This document shows, piece after piece, positions 26,719-35,714 of a stretch of DNA of 64,000 nucleotides. The stretch spans positions 1 to 64,000 of the forward strand of contig JALGSU010000048.1 in assembly GCA_029821735.1 (NCBI GenBank), read 5' to 3'. Position 1 is the stretch's first letter, and each line of letters opens with the position of its first letter. Origin of the DNA: Candidatus Zipacnadia bacterium. Lineage in GTDB: Bacteria > Armatimonadota > Zipacnadia > Zipacnadales > UBA5352. The position numbers and the translations under genes were made by a program. Under the pieces are notes generated by a model. It saw only the letters and a list, made by a program, of their open reading frames with translations, had not been told where the DNA came from and made no database searches.

Positions 26719-27924
26719 ATGCGGCGGACGACACTCATCGCGGTGCTTGCGGCAGTCATCGCAGGGATCGTGTGTACCCAGGCACAGGCACAGCCGGCCA
26801 CGATAGAGGAGGCTAAACCGTTGGAGGGCGCCCTGCGCAACATCCTGCCGACAGACATCTACGCAGTGCCCGGCGTCGAGACGAACGTGTACTTCGAGAC
26901 CATCGTCCTGCATCCACACACGGAACTGCTGCTGTGGGACGTGGACTGCGACATGGGCATGCAGCAAAATGAGCGGTGGACGTGCACGCCCACGGAGGAG
27001 GAAGTGGGCGATCATCCGCTGACGATCAAGGTCGTCAGCCCGGAGATGGAAGTGCTGCATGAGGCGCGGGCGACGGTGCATGTGATCGACCCGGCCGCAG
27101 GAGGCGGGGCGCCGCGGACAATGCTGTGCGTGGGAGCCAGCCAGACGGCCGCGTCGATGTATACGGAGCGAATGATCGAGCTGTTCGCGGCCGATGAGTC
27201 AGTGGAGATGCGCTTCATCGGTGAGTCCGGCCCGGGCGGCGAGAGCGGCAACCGGCACGAGGGATACGGTGGCTGGACGTGGGAGGCGTTCGCCAACCGG
27301 TGGGACGCAGACGCGGAGTGGAAAGAGGTCGACGGGCGTAACAGGCGAGTGCGCAGCCCGTTCGTATTCGAGGTCGATGGCGAGCCGCAACTGGACTTCC
27401 AGCAATACCTGGACAAGAACAACGGTGGCAAGGCGCCGGATATCATCACAATCCTGCTGGGGTGCAACGACACGTTCTCCTCGAAAGAAGATACCATCGA
27501 AGAGCGTATCGACGCGATGTTCGCCAACGTGGATAAGCTGCTGGCAGAGCTGCGGCGAGTGGCGCCGGAGACGCAGATCGGCGTGATGTATCTGGTGCCC
27601 GCGTCGCGGGATCAGGACGCGTTCGGGCAAAGCTACAAGTGCAACCAGACGCGGTGGCAATACCGGCGGAACATGCACCGGGTGATCGAGCGCGAAATGG
27701 AGACGTATCTGGGGCGCGAGGCAGAGAATATCTCGATGGTGGCGGCGTTCGTGAACGTGGACCCGGTGTGGGGGTTCCCGGGACCGATGGTACCGCCGAA
27801 CCCGCACTCGGAGGACACGGTGCGACGCATGAGCAACGGCGCGCACCCGAACAAGTCGGGGTACTACCAGATGGGGGATGCAGTATACTGCTGGGTGAAG
27901 AGCCGCCTCGCGACTGACGGCTGA
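26719..27924 (+). CDS. secreted SGNH/GDSL-hydrolase-like protein with altered GDS motif
   Basis: 401 residues from ATG 26719 (GGGAG upstream) with a signal peptide ending near AQAQP. A beta-rich N-terminal region (about 45-130) precedes an SGNH fold: block I reads CVGASQTAAS (Ser141, with Ala instead of the usual Asp), block III ILLGCNDTF (Asn) and block V GAHPNKSGYYQMGD (His). The catalytic Ser, Asn and His are retained, but the Asp-to-Ala change in the GDS motif is unusual. A close paralogue with a normal GDSL follows 143 bp downstream. Such esterases often deacylate polysaccharides, which would suit the surrounding genes. Confidence 0.85.
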   Translation: MRRTTLIAVLAAVIAGIVCTQAQAQPATIEEAKPLEGALRNILPTDIYAVPGVETNVYFETIVLHPHTELLLWDVDCDMGMQQNERWTCTPTEEEVGDHPLTIKVVSPEMEVLHEARATVHVIDPAAGGGAPRTMLCVGASQTAASMYTERMIELFAADESVEMRFIGESGPGGESGNRHEGYGGWTWEAFANRWDADAEWKEVDGRNRRVRSPFVFEVDGEPQLDFQQYLDKNNGGKAPDIITILLGCNDTFSSKEDTIEERIDAMFANVDKLLAELRRVAPETQIGVMYLVPASRDQDAFGQSYKCNQTRWQYRRNMHRVIEREMETYLGREAENISMVAAFVNVDPVWGFPGPMVPPNPHSEDTVRRMSNGAHPNKSGYYQMGDAVYCWVKSRLATDG

Positions 27925-28067
27925 CGACGAAGCGGAAGCCGAACAGCCGGGCCGGGCTTGACAAACAACACGGTTGCTCCTGGACGGCAGAGAGGCGACG
28001 GCAAAGGCATACGACGACGGCACTCGTAGGCACCACATCGTGAGCATAGACGAACAGGAGTGATGGC

Positions 28068-29276
28068 ATGCGCAGAGCAATGATATTCGGAGTGATAGCG
28101 ATACTGGTCGCCGGAGTCTCGTGCATACGAGCGCAGGAAGAACCGGCACCGGCAGCCATAGAGGAGGCCCCGCCAGTGGACGAGGCCCTGCGCAACGTTC
28201 TGCCCGCAGACATCTACGCAGTGCCCGGCGTCGAAGTGAACGTGTACTACGACAACATCATCCTGCACCCGAACTCCGAACTGCTGATGTGGGATGTCGA
28301 CTGCAATATGGGTGCGCAGCAAAATGAGCGATGGACGTGCACGCCGACGGAAGCACAAGTGGGCGATCACCCGCTGACGATCAAGATCGTGAGCCCGGAA
28401 ATCGAGGTGCTGCACCAGGTGCAGACGATGGTGCACGTGATCGATCCGGCAGCGGGAGCCGGCGTGCCGCTGACGATGCTGTGCATCGGCGACAGTCTGA
28501 CGGCCGCGTCGGCGTACACCGGGCGACTGGTCACGCTGTTTGCTGAGGACACGTCGATTGACATGACGCTGATCGGCGAGTATGGACCGGGGGGCGACAG
28601 CGGCAACCAGCACGAGGGATACCCCGGTTGGGCGGCTGATACTTTCGTCAACCGGTGGGACCCGGAAGGTGACTGGAAAGAGATTGACGGGCGTAACAGG
28701 CGAGTGCGAAGCCCGTTCTTGTTCGACGTGGACGGCGAGCCGCAACTGGACTTTCAGCAATACCTCGACAAGAACAACGGCGGGAACACCCCTGACTTCA
28801 TCACCATCCTGCTCGGCTGCAACGACACGTTCCATGGCACCGAGGAGACCATCGAAGAGAAGATCGACGCGTTCTTGGGCAACATGGACAAACTGCTGGC
28901 GGAGTTTGCGCGAGTGGCTCCGGACACCGAGATCGGCGTGCTGTATCTGGTGCCACCATCCCGGTATCAGGACTCGTTCGGCGCGAACTACACGTGCAGC
29001 CAGACGCGGTGGCAGTATCGTCGGAACGTGCACCGGGTGGTGGAGCGCGAGATGGAGACGTATCTCGGGCGCGAGGACGAGAATATCTTCATGGTGCCGG
29101 CGTTCGTGAACGTCGACAGCATCTATGGTTTCGGGGGCGCGATGGTGGCGCCGAACGCGCACTCAAGCGACAAGATCCGGCGCATGACCAACGGCGTGCA
29201 CCCGACGACGGCGGGGTATTACCAGATCGGGGACGCCATCTACTGCTGGGCGAAGAGCCGACTGGCGGCGGAGTGA
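28068..29276 (+). CDS. secreted SGNH/GDSL hydrolase
   Basis: 402 residues from ATG 28068 with AGGAG eight bases upstream and a signal peptide ending near IRAQE. Layout and most of the sequence parallel the preceding gene, showing tandem duplication. Block I is intact, CIGDSLTAAS (Ser143); block III is ILLGCNDTF and block V GVHPTTAGYYQIGD. It is probably a carbohydrate esterase or lipase-type hydrolase in the envelope or outside the cell. It ends just before a strong terminator. Confidence 0.88.
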   Translation: MRRAMIFGVIAILVAGVSCIRAQEEPAPAAIEEAPPVDEALRNVLPADIYAVPGVEVNVYYDNIILHPNSELLMWDVDCNMGAQQNERWTCTPTEAQVGDHPLTIKIVSPEIEVLHQVQTMVHVIDPAAGAGVPLTMLCIGDSLTAASAYTGRLVTLFAEDTSIDMTLIGEYGPGGDSGNQHEGYPGWAADTFVNRWDPEGDWKEIDGRNRRVRSPFLFDVDGEPQLDFQQYLDKNNGGNTPDFITILLGCNDTFHGTEETIEEKIDAFLGNMDKLLAEFARVAPDTEIGVLYLVPPSRYQDSFGANYTCSQTRWQYRRNVHRVVEREMETYLGREDENIFMVPAFVNVDSIYGFGGAMVAPNAHSSDKIRRMTNGVHPTTAGYYQIGDAIYCWAKSRLAAE

Positions 29277-29308
29277 GGTAACGGGCCCTTGCGGCCAAGG
29301 CGAACGAC

Positions 29309-29341
29309 AACAGCCCCGCGCAAAAAGCGCGGGGCTGTTTT
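29309..29341. terminator. intrinsic terminator between convergent genes
   Basis: A 12-13-bp GC-rich stem (ACAGCCCCGCGC with GCGCGGGGCTGT) closes an AAAAA loop and runs into TTTT on the + strand. It ends the SGNH hydrolase transcript and may also act on the converging isomerase gene. Confidence 0.92.
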
Positions 29342-29365
29342 GGTTCTCGGACACGCAGGGGGCGG

Positions 29366-30148
29366 TCAGCAGTCGATGATCGCCTGCAAGTGAGCGGCGG
29401 TCTCGTGCACGAAGAGCTCGGGGAACTGCTTGTAGGGCGAGAGCTCTGAGGTGAGCCACCCGTCATAGCCGGCGCCGCGCAGCGAGTTCATCACGCGCGG
29501 GAAGTCGACGTCGCCAGTGAGCACGGCGACAAACTGCCTGGTGGCATTGTTGAAGTCCTTGATGTGCACGCGCGCAATGCGCTTGCCGAGGACCTCGACC
29601 CAGTGATGGGGGTAGCCGTAAAGCAGAATGTTGCCGACGTCAAAGTAGAATTTCACGAAGGGACTGTCGCAAGCGTCGATGAAGTCCCGTGTCTCCAACG
29701 GACTGAGCAGGAACTTGTTCCAGACGTTCTCGATAGCCATCGTGACGCCGAGCTGCTCGGCGAGAGGAAGCAACTCGCGCATGCTCTTGCCGGCGAGCTC
29801 GAAGGCGGCGTGGTAGGGCGTGTCCTCATCAACGACGCCAGGAACGACGAGCACGCAGTCAGTACCTGACCAACTCGCGACGCGCAGAGCGTGCCTGATG
29901 CCCTCGACGCCGGCCTCACGGACCGCCTCATCAGTGCTCGACAGCGGGAGTTTCCAGTGCGACCCGCCCATTACGGAACTGACCTGAAGACCATTGTCAG
30001 CGGCGGCCTGTCCGGCAGCCTCGGCCTCGGCCTGGCTCTCGAATGACGGGATCTGCAGACCGTCGAGGCCTGCCTCCCTGGCCAGCACGAACCGCTCAGC
30101 CATGGACAGATGACCGGGCAGGGAGCTGTAGGTCGTTGACTTCTTCAA
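29366..30148 (-). CDS. sugar phosphate isomerase/epimerase-like TIM-barrel protein
   Basis: TTG 30148, seven bases after AAGGAGG, gives 260 residues; the only nearby ATG is out of frame and stops at once. The xylose-isomerase-like AP-endonuclease-2 fold is visible: REAGLDGLQIPSFES, VLVVPGVVDEDTPY, LGVTMAIENVWNKF (metal Glu), FYFDVGNILLYG (Asp) and ARVHIKDFNNA (His, Asp) plus the late Glu in TSELSPYKQF. Such enzymes interconvert keto- and aldo-sugars or cyclitols. It is divergently placed from a second family member at 30288. Confidence 0.9.
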   Translation of the reverse strand: MKKSTTYSSLPGHLSMAERFVLAREAGLDGLQIPSFESQAEAEAAGQAAADNGLQVSSVMGGSHWKLPLSSTDEAVREAGVEGIRHALRVASWSGTDCVLVVPGVVDEDTPYHAAFELAGKSMRELLPLAEQLGVTMAIENVWNKFLLSPLETRDFIDACDSPFVKFYFDVGNILLYGYPHHWVEVLGKRIARVHIKDFNNATRQFVAVLTGDVDFPRVMNSLRGAGYDGWLTSELSPYKQFPELFVHETAAHLQAIIDC

Positions 30149-30287
30149 TGCATCTCCTCCTTGGCCGGCGCACGAAGTGGCGCGCCGTGGCTTGAAAGCG
30201 TAACAAGCCCTTCCCCCGCGAAGGTGAATGTCCTTCTGACTGCGAAGAATATTCCTCCACGGAGGAACCGACGACGGAGTGATAGCG

Positions 30288-31118
30288 ATGAAACTGTGCG
30301 GACACACGATGGGGACACCGGAAAAGGACATCTACGAGGCCATCAGCTTCTTCGGCGAACTGGGGCTGGACGGCATCGAGGTGCGCTGCGCAGACAACGG
30401 GCAGATGGACCTCGAGACGATCGGCGACGACGAGGTGGCGCGCATCGCCGAGCATGCGCGAGCGGCGGGAGTGGCGGTCGCCTGTCTGACGCCATACTAC
30501 CGGGATTTCAGCAGTCCGGAAGCTACGGAGGCAACGCTGGCAGGGTACCGGCGGACGTGCGAGATCGCGCAGGCACTGGACTGCGGGCTCGTGCGAGCGA
30601 TATCGAGCAACCGGCCAGCGGATGGCCCCGAGCGCCAGGGGTTCGTCGACGCAGCAGTGGCGGGCACGAGACGAGCGGGGGACATCGCGGCGGAGTACGG
30701 CGTGCGGCTGGCGGTGGAGACGCACTCGGGGCAGTTGACTTTCAGCGCAGCGGAGTCGGCGGAGTTCATCGCGGCAGTCGACCACCCGGCGGTGGGCGTG
30801 CTGTGGGACTGCTACTGGACCTATGTGGCGGACGAGATCTCGGTGCCTGAGGCGTTGGAGATCCTCGGCGATCGCATCATCCATGTGCACGCCAAGAACA
30901 TCAAATATGACGCGGATGGCGAGCGGCAGACGACACTGCTCGACGACGGACTGCTGGACTGGTGCGAGATAGTCGCGGGGCTGAAGAGCATCGGGTACGA
31001 GGGATATATCTCGGACGAGTACGAGAAGTTCTGGCGGCCACAACTCCCGGAGCCGGAGGTCGGGATGAAGCGGAACGCAGCGGTTCTGCGGGGGTGTATG
31101 GACGGCGGGCAAAGGTGA
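30288..31118 (+). CDS. sugar phosphate isomerase/epimerase-like TIM-barrel protein
   Basis: ATG 30288 with GGAG eight bases upstream is preferred over the GTG nine bases earlier; the product has 276 residues. Fold motifs are LGLDGIEVRCADNGQM, LVRAISSNRP, VRLAVETHSG (metal Glu), VGVLWDCYWTY (Asp), IIHVHAKNIKYD (His) and YISDEYEKFWRP (Glu). It shares only the fold with its divergent neighbour, so the two probably act on different substrates or successive steps. The 139 bases between the two genes must hold both promoters, but no clear consensus is seen. Confidence 0.9.
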   Translation: MKLCGHTMGTPEKDIYEAISFFGELGLDGIEVRCADNGQMDLETIGDDEVARIAEHARAAGVAVACLTPYYRDFSSPEATEATLAGYRRTCEIAQALDCGLVRAISSNRPADGPERQGFVDAAVAGTRRAGDIAAEYGVRLAVETHSGQLTFSAAESAEFIAAVDHPAVGVLWDCYWTYVADEISVPEALEILGDRIIHVHAKNIKYDADGERQTTLLDDGLLDWCEIVAGLKSIGYEGYISDEYEKFWRPQLPEPEVGMKRNAAVLRGCMDGGQR

Positions 31119-31345
31119 AAGGCGAAAGGGCAAAGGGGAACGGCTAACGGCGATCCCCCTTCGCTAAAGCTATGGGGGACAGGCGACCGGCGGGTCTGAC
31201 ACCTTCGCCAAGGCTTCGGTGCCCAAGGAAAGACCCGCCCTCCATACGACTACGGCGAACGGCCGGCGCGGCACCCACCTTCGCTGAAGCTACGGTCGGC
31301 GGGCAAGGACCGCGCCCTACAGGACGGCACAAGGCAACGGCGAGC
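31119..31345. repeat. intergenic composite hairpin repeats, three cores
   Basis: Three core copies are each embedded in a different hairpin: CCCCC...GGGGG around 31153-31177; GGCGGGTCT...AGACCCGCC around a CACC/GGTG inner stem (31190-31243) with flank CTCCATACGAC; and GGCGCGG...CCGCGCC (31264-31317). No gene is visible. Confidence 0.8.
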
Positions 31346-31351
31346 GGAAGT

Positions 31352-32395
31352 CTAGAGATCGACAGGGCCGCCGGTGTCGGCGGACGCGTAGATCGCGTCG
31401 ATGACGTCGAGCACGCGGACAGCATCGTCAGCAGTGACCGCCGGCGGGCGGGACTCGGTTATCGAAGCGCAGAACTCAGTCAACTCGGACGCCCAGGTGT
31501 GCAGGTACTTGTGGCCGCTCATGCGGCCAGCCGCCTCCGGCTCGATGGGCGCGAGCAGGCCCGCCGGCGCGGAGACCTCGATGGTGGTCGGGCGCGAATA
31601 CTCCGGGAGCGCACTGCTCTCGACATAGATGTCGGGGCTCTCCCACTGCGCGCGAACGCGACCCGCTGAGCCGATGACGTCGATCCAACCATAGCGGCCA
31701 CCCATGCGCGTAGAGGTGGAGACGAGCGCGGTCAGGCCACCCTCGAAGTGGATCGTCACGTCGGCGCTGGCCTCGACGTCACTGCCATCTTTCCAATTGA
31801 CCGCGGCATACACGCGGGTGGCCGGTCGGTCGGCGACCCAGAGGACAGTGTCGAGGACGTGACTGCCGACATACATCAGCGGACCGCCACCGTGGGCGCG
31901 CTCGTCGAGCCAGCCGCTAAGGCCACCGATGAGCTGGCCGGCGACGATGTGCGCCATCTCCCCCACCGCACCACGGTCGAGAAGCTGCTTCATCAGCACG
32001 CGCTCGGGCAGGAAGCGGAGCGTGTAGCCGACCATCAAGTTCACGCCAGCGGCGCGGGCGGCGTCGGCGAGTTCGCGGCCAGCGGCGGCGCTCAGGGCCA
32101 TGGGTTTCTCGACCATGACGTGCTTGCCCGCGGCGACGGCCTGCATGGCGCAGGGCTGGAGTTGATCGTGGATGGTGGCGACGATCACCGCGTCAATATC
32201 GGCCTGCGCCAACATCTCTTCGGCGCTGCCATAGGCCTCCGGCGCGCCGAGGAAGTCGGCGGCAGAGCGCGCACGATCGAGGTCGATGTCCGCGCAGGCG
32301 ACCATGTTAGCAAGGCCGGTCATGCCCAGCGCCTCGCACAAGTAACGCCCCTGTGAGCCGGAACCGATCAGCCCGAAACGGATCGTGTCAGCCAT
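31352..32395 (-). CDS. Gfo/Idh/MocA family oxidoreductase
   Basis: ATG 32395 behind GGAGG gives 347 residues. The Rossmann motif is FGLIGSGSQGRYLCEAL at the very N-terminus; the EKP hallmark is in HVMVEKPMALS near residue 95; the substrate domain includes HGGGPLMYVGSHVLDTVLWV with the catalytic His. It oxidises or reduces a sugar- or cyclitol-like substrate using NAD(P). It follows two paralogous alpha/alpha-barrel-like genes on the same strand with an 18-bp gap and probably shares their transcript. Confidence 0.92.
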   Translation of the reverse strand: MADTIRFGLIGSGSQGRYLCEALGMTGLANMVACADIDLDRARSAADFLGAPEAYGSAEEMLAQADIDAVIVATIHDQLQPCAMQAVAAGKHVMVEKPMALSAAAGRELADAARAAGVNLMVGYTLRFLPERVLMKQLLDRGAVGEMAHIVAGQLIGGLSGWLDERAHGGGPLMYVGSHVLDTVLWVADRPATRVYAAVNWKDGSDVEASADVTIHFEGGLTALVSTSTRMGGRYGWIDVIGSAGRVRAQWESPDIYVESSALPEYSRPTTIEVSAPAGLLAPIEPEAAGRMSGHKYLHTWASELTEFCASITESRPPAVTADDAVRVLDVIDAIYASADTGGPVDL

Positions 32396-32412
32396 CAGAT
32401 GTGCCTCCATCG

Positions 32413-33366
32413 CTACTGCATCGCGTGCAGGGCCGAGATGAGCTCGTGCAACCAGATGTTGTACTCGGCGGCGTGGTCGAGGTAGATCAACAACTCGTCG
32501 GGCTCGCCATCGCCGCGCCATCCGCCCTCGGGGTACTGAGTGGCCACGAGGAAATCAGCGAAAGTGTAGGCGGCGTCGCGCGCGCGCTCGTCACCAGTGT
32601 TGATGTAATGGACGCAGGCGGCAAGGCTGGCCTTGCCGGAGCCGACGTTCGCGAAACGGTCCTCAGCGAAGGTGAAATGCACCGCGAAGTAGCGCTCGGC
32701 CCAGTCGAGCCAAGAGCTTTCGCCGGTGGCCTGGTAGAGGCGGCCCATGAGCATCCACGGCAGGCTGGCCTCCCAGTATTCCTGGTTGAGAGCGCTGCAA
32801 TCGATGAACTGAGCGGCCTCGTCGATCGCCTCGGTGACGAGCTTGCCCTCGGGTGTCATCTGGAAGTAGAAGCGCTCGGGGTGCGGCTGCTGCTCAAGCA
32901 TCGAGATGCAGCACTCCCCCACGCGCCGGGCGAGCGCGAGGTCGCCCATGTAGATCGCGGAGACACCCGTCCAGGCAGTGGCCAGCGAACGCAGGTATTT
33001 GTCGCCGACGAGATGCGGGAAGCCACCGCACGGGGCCTCGCAGGAGGCGAGGAAATCGTAGATCAGGTATGAGACGTCGAAGCGGCCGAGGCGGTGGACG
33101 CCCTGGAAGAACCAGGACTGCTTGTAGACATCGCCACCGTAATCGCGCAGGCCACCCTCGGACTGGAGCGTGTTGGCCTTGACCCAGTTGATCAGGCGAT
33201 GCGCAGCGGGGGCGCGGCCGGCGATCCCCCATGAGTAGGGCTGCTTGTGGTAGGCATCGGGGATTGCCTCGTCCCAGATGAAACTGCCATCCTCCTGCTG
33301 GTACTGAAGCTGGAAGTCGAGGGCCTTGAGGCCAGTCTGGCGATAGGATTCGAGACGATCGTCCAT
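32413..33366 (-). CDS. alpha/alpha-barrel-like protein of unknown function, paralogue A
   Basis: ATG 33366 with AAGGAGGT nine bases upstream gives 317 residues. The sequence is mostly helical with repeated aromatic-Gly turns (YSWGIAG, DYGGDVYKQSWFFQGVHRLGRFDVSY, YPEGGWRG), the look of a six-hairpin toroid as in glycosidases and lyases. No signal peptide is seen. It is clearly homologous along its whole length to the gene just upstream. A catalytic role on oligosaccharides is plausible from fold and from the neighbouring oxidoreductase, but no family was recognised with confidence. Confidence 0.8.
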   Translation of the reverse strand: MDDRLESYRQTGLKALDFQLQYQQEDGSFIWDEAIPDAYHKQPYSWGIAGRAPAAHRLINWVKANTLQSEGGLRDYGGDVYKQSWFFQGVHRLGRFDVSYLIYDFLASCEAPCGGFPHLVGDKYLRSLATAWTGVSAIYMGDLALARRVGECCISMLEQQPHPERFYFQMTPEGKLVTEAIDEAAQFIDCSALNQEYWEASLPWMLMGRLYQATGESSWLDWAERYFAVHFTFAEDRFANVGSGKASLAACVHYINTGDERARDAAYTFADFLVATQYPEGGWRGDGEPDELLIYLDHAAEYNIWLHELISALHAMQ

Positions 33367-33437
33367 GGGTAACGACCTCCTTGCGGCAGAAGCGCCTGGG
33401 ACGACAGCAACGGCGACGAGCAGCGCATCAAAGCGAA

Positions 33438-34388
33438 TCAGGACATGGCGTGCAGGGCGCAGACCAGCTCCTGCAACCACACGTTGAACTCGGCGGACGC
33501 GTCGATGTAATAGAGCGTCTCGTCAGGCATCTGCGGCCCGCGCCAACCGCCCTCGGGATACTGGGTCTCGAGGAGGAAATCGCCGAAGGTGTGGGCGGCG
33601 TCGCGAGCGCGCTCGTCGCCAGTGTTGATGTAGTGCACGCAGGCGGCGAGACTGCTCTTGCCCGAACTGGTGCAGGAGAAGGCGTCGTCCGCGCAGTCAA
33701 AGTGCATGCTGAAGAACCGGTCGGCCCATTCAAGCCAGCACTGCTCGCCAGTGGCCTGGTAGAGCCTGCCCATCAGCATACTGGGCAGGCCGATCTCCCA
33801 ATACGGCTGGCCGGGGGCGGCGTAATCAATGTGGAGGGCGTCGGGATTGTCGCCAGCGATGAGGTCGCCATCGGCGGTGGTCTGGAAGTAGAAGCGCCCC
33901 GGGTCAGGCTGCTGCTCGAAGAGGCGGATGCACCACTTCGCCGCAGCAATCGCGACGGAGAGGTCGCCGATGTAGAGCGCGGAGACGCCGGTCCAGGCGG
34001 TGGGCAGAGAGCGCAGGACGCTCGCGCCAGCCATGTGCGGGAAGCCGCCACAGGCGGTCTGCTGGCCGGCGAGCCATGACCAGACCGGGCAGGAGACGTC
34101 GAAGCGCCCGAGACGGTGGACGCCCTGGAAGAGCCAGGAGAGCTTGTAGACATCGCCACCGTAGTCGGCGAGGTCGCCTGCGGGCTGGAGGGCGTTGTCG
34201 CGGATCCAGTTGATGAGGCGATGGGCCTGGGGGGCGAAGCCGGCAATGCCCCATGAGTAGCACTGCTTGTGGTAGGCGTCTCGGATGGCCGGGTCCCAGA
34301 TGAAGGAGCCGTCGGGCTGCTGGAACTGCATCTGGAAGTCCACGGCCCTGATGCCCGCCTGGCGATACGCTTCGAGGCGCTCGTGCAT
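33438..34388 (-). CDS. alpha/alpha-barrel-like protein of unknown function, paralogue B
   Basis: ATG 34388 behind GGAGG gives 316 residues. It matches paralogue A almost without gaps: both open with R-L-E-(S/A)-Y-R-Q and share DGSFIWD, DAYHKQ, YSWGIAG, DYGGDVYK, GVHRLGRFDVS, ACVHYINTGDERARDAAYTF or its close variant, and YPEGGWRG. The conserved HRLGRFDVS and the Trp/Asp residues are the best active-site candidates. The two copies lie 71 bp apart in the same direction, indicating tandem duplication and likely specialisation. Confidence 0.8.
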   Translation of the reverse strand: MHERLEAYRQAGIRAVDFQMQFQQPDGSFIWDPAIRDAYHKQCYSWGIAGFAPQAHRLINWIRDNALQPAGDLADYGGDVYKLSWLFQGVHRLGRFDVSCPVWSWLAGQQTACGGFPHMAGASVLRSLPTAWTGVSALYIGDLSVAIAAAKWCIRLFEQQPDPGRFYFQTTADGDLIAGDNPDALHIDYAAPGQPYWEIGLPSMLMGRLYQATGEQCWLEWADRFFSMHFDCADDAFSCTSSGKSSLAACVHYINTGDERARDAAHTFGDFLLETQYPEGGWRGPQMPDETLYYIDASAEFNVWLQELVCALHAMS

Positions 34389-34553
34389 GACGTTACCCTC
34401 CGACAGATTCGTGCTGGGTCCGTGGCGACGACGCGAGGTTCAACTCGGAGCGGACGGAGACCTTCATAGGAACGGGGAACGGCGGAGACGACAGAAACAA
34501 AAGAAACGACAGAGACGACAGCAACGGAAGACGACACCGACAACGGCGGCGGG

Positions 34554-35714
34554 TCAGGGGGCGGTGCGGGATGCGCCAGCACCGGGCAGGGCCGTATCAT
34601 CATACTCACGGGGAGTGATTTCGGTGATGGTGGGGCTCCAGCGGACACCGGCGAAGACCTGCGTGAGCAAGATGCTCGCATGGTCGGCCGAATGGACGTG
34701 TTCCTCGAGCTTGCGACGGGTAGCGTTGGCGCGCCAGACGACCTCCAGGCCACCATCGCTGGCGCGGGAGGTGCGGTTGCGCACGACCTGAATGGTGAGG
34801 CCGAGAATCGCCTCATCAGAGCGGACGGCAGTGAGCGCCACGCGATATGCCATCTTCACGATCTCTTCGGAGAGGTTGCCGCGCGGGACCGTGGGGGGAA
34901 TGCTGATGCGAATGACTGCGTATCCCTGGAACTCGTCGACCACGGCAGTGATGCGGCCGGTGAGCGGGCGATCATCGCCCCAGGTGAGCGAACTGGTGGC
35001 GTCAATGACCTTGCGGTCATGGTCGGTGATGGGCGCAGTGATTTCCTCCTGGCGTGTGGAAGTGCCACGCGGCTGTACTCTGGGGGCGAGTTGGCCGGTT
35101 ACGGCGCCATAGTGCAGATCGGGCAACTCGTGGGCGAACGGAGCGGCTGAGCCGCCTGGCGCTCGCGGCGAGGTGACCATGCCCCGCGGACCTCGATTGC
35201 CGGAGAGTGAACGCAGACCAGTGCCGCGGGTGGTGGTGGGCTGGTCCATGGCGAAGGTAATCGAGTTGGGATCGCTTTGCAGATCGCGAGTTCGCAGCCA
35301 GCCGACGATCAGAATGATGGCGACGACCGATACCACGGCAGCCGCGACGCCGAGAAGCAGCAGACGCGTGCCGCGACGGCGGGTAGCGATCTCCTCGTCC
35401 TCAAACTCGTCAGCGCCACCCATGCGGGCCGAGCGGTCGCGGCGCACGGCGTCGTGATATTTCTTCGCCAACTCGAGGCTGTCATGCAACTGGCGGGCCA
35501 GTTCATACCATTCGGCGGCCTCGTCCCAAAGCTCCCGCCGGGCGAGTATGTCGCCCATCGTCTCGTGCAAAGCGGCGCTGGTGGGGTTGTCATGCAAGAG
35601 CCCCTGGCACTGCGACTGGGCGTCGGCGTATTTGCCGGCGTCCACCAACTCGTTGACCCGGCTCAAGCCGGATGCGAGCTTGTCCCCATCCTCAACTACC
35701 CAGTCATCAGACAT
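34554..35714 (-). CDS. membrane-anchored TPR protein
   Basis: 386 residues from ATG 35714. The N-terminal 95 residues are TPR-like helices (GLSRVNELVDAGKYADAQSQCQGLLHDNP, LHETMGDILARRELWDEAAEWYELA). A basic stretch then leads into one transmembrane helix (LLLLGVAAAVVSVVAIILIVGW, about 125-146), and a 230-residue beta-rich C-terminal region follows (VDEFQGYAVIRISIP). Topology suggests TPRs inside and the C-terminal part outside. Its start overlaps the end of the GNAT gene by 8 bp, implying co-translation. Function unknown. Confidence 0.75.
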   Translation of the reverse strand: MSDDWVVEDGDKLASGLSRVNELVDAGKYADAQSQCQGLLHDNPTSAALHETMGDILARRELWDEAAEWYELARQLHDSLELAKKYHDAVRRDRSARMGGADEFEDEEIATRRRGTRLLLLGVAAAVVSVVAIILIVGWLRTRDLQSDPNSITFAMDQPTTTRGTGLRSLSGNRGPRGMVTSPRAPGGSAAPFAHELPDLHYGAVTGQLAPRVQPRGTSTRQEEITAPITDHDRKVIDATSSLTWGDDRPLTGRITAVVDEFQGYAVIRISIPPTVPRGNLSEEIVKMAYRVALTAVRSDEAILGLTIQVVRNRTSRASDGGLEVVWRANATRRKLEEHVHSADHASILLTQVFAGVRWSPTITEITPREYDDTALPGAGASRTAP

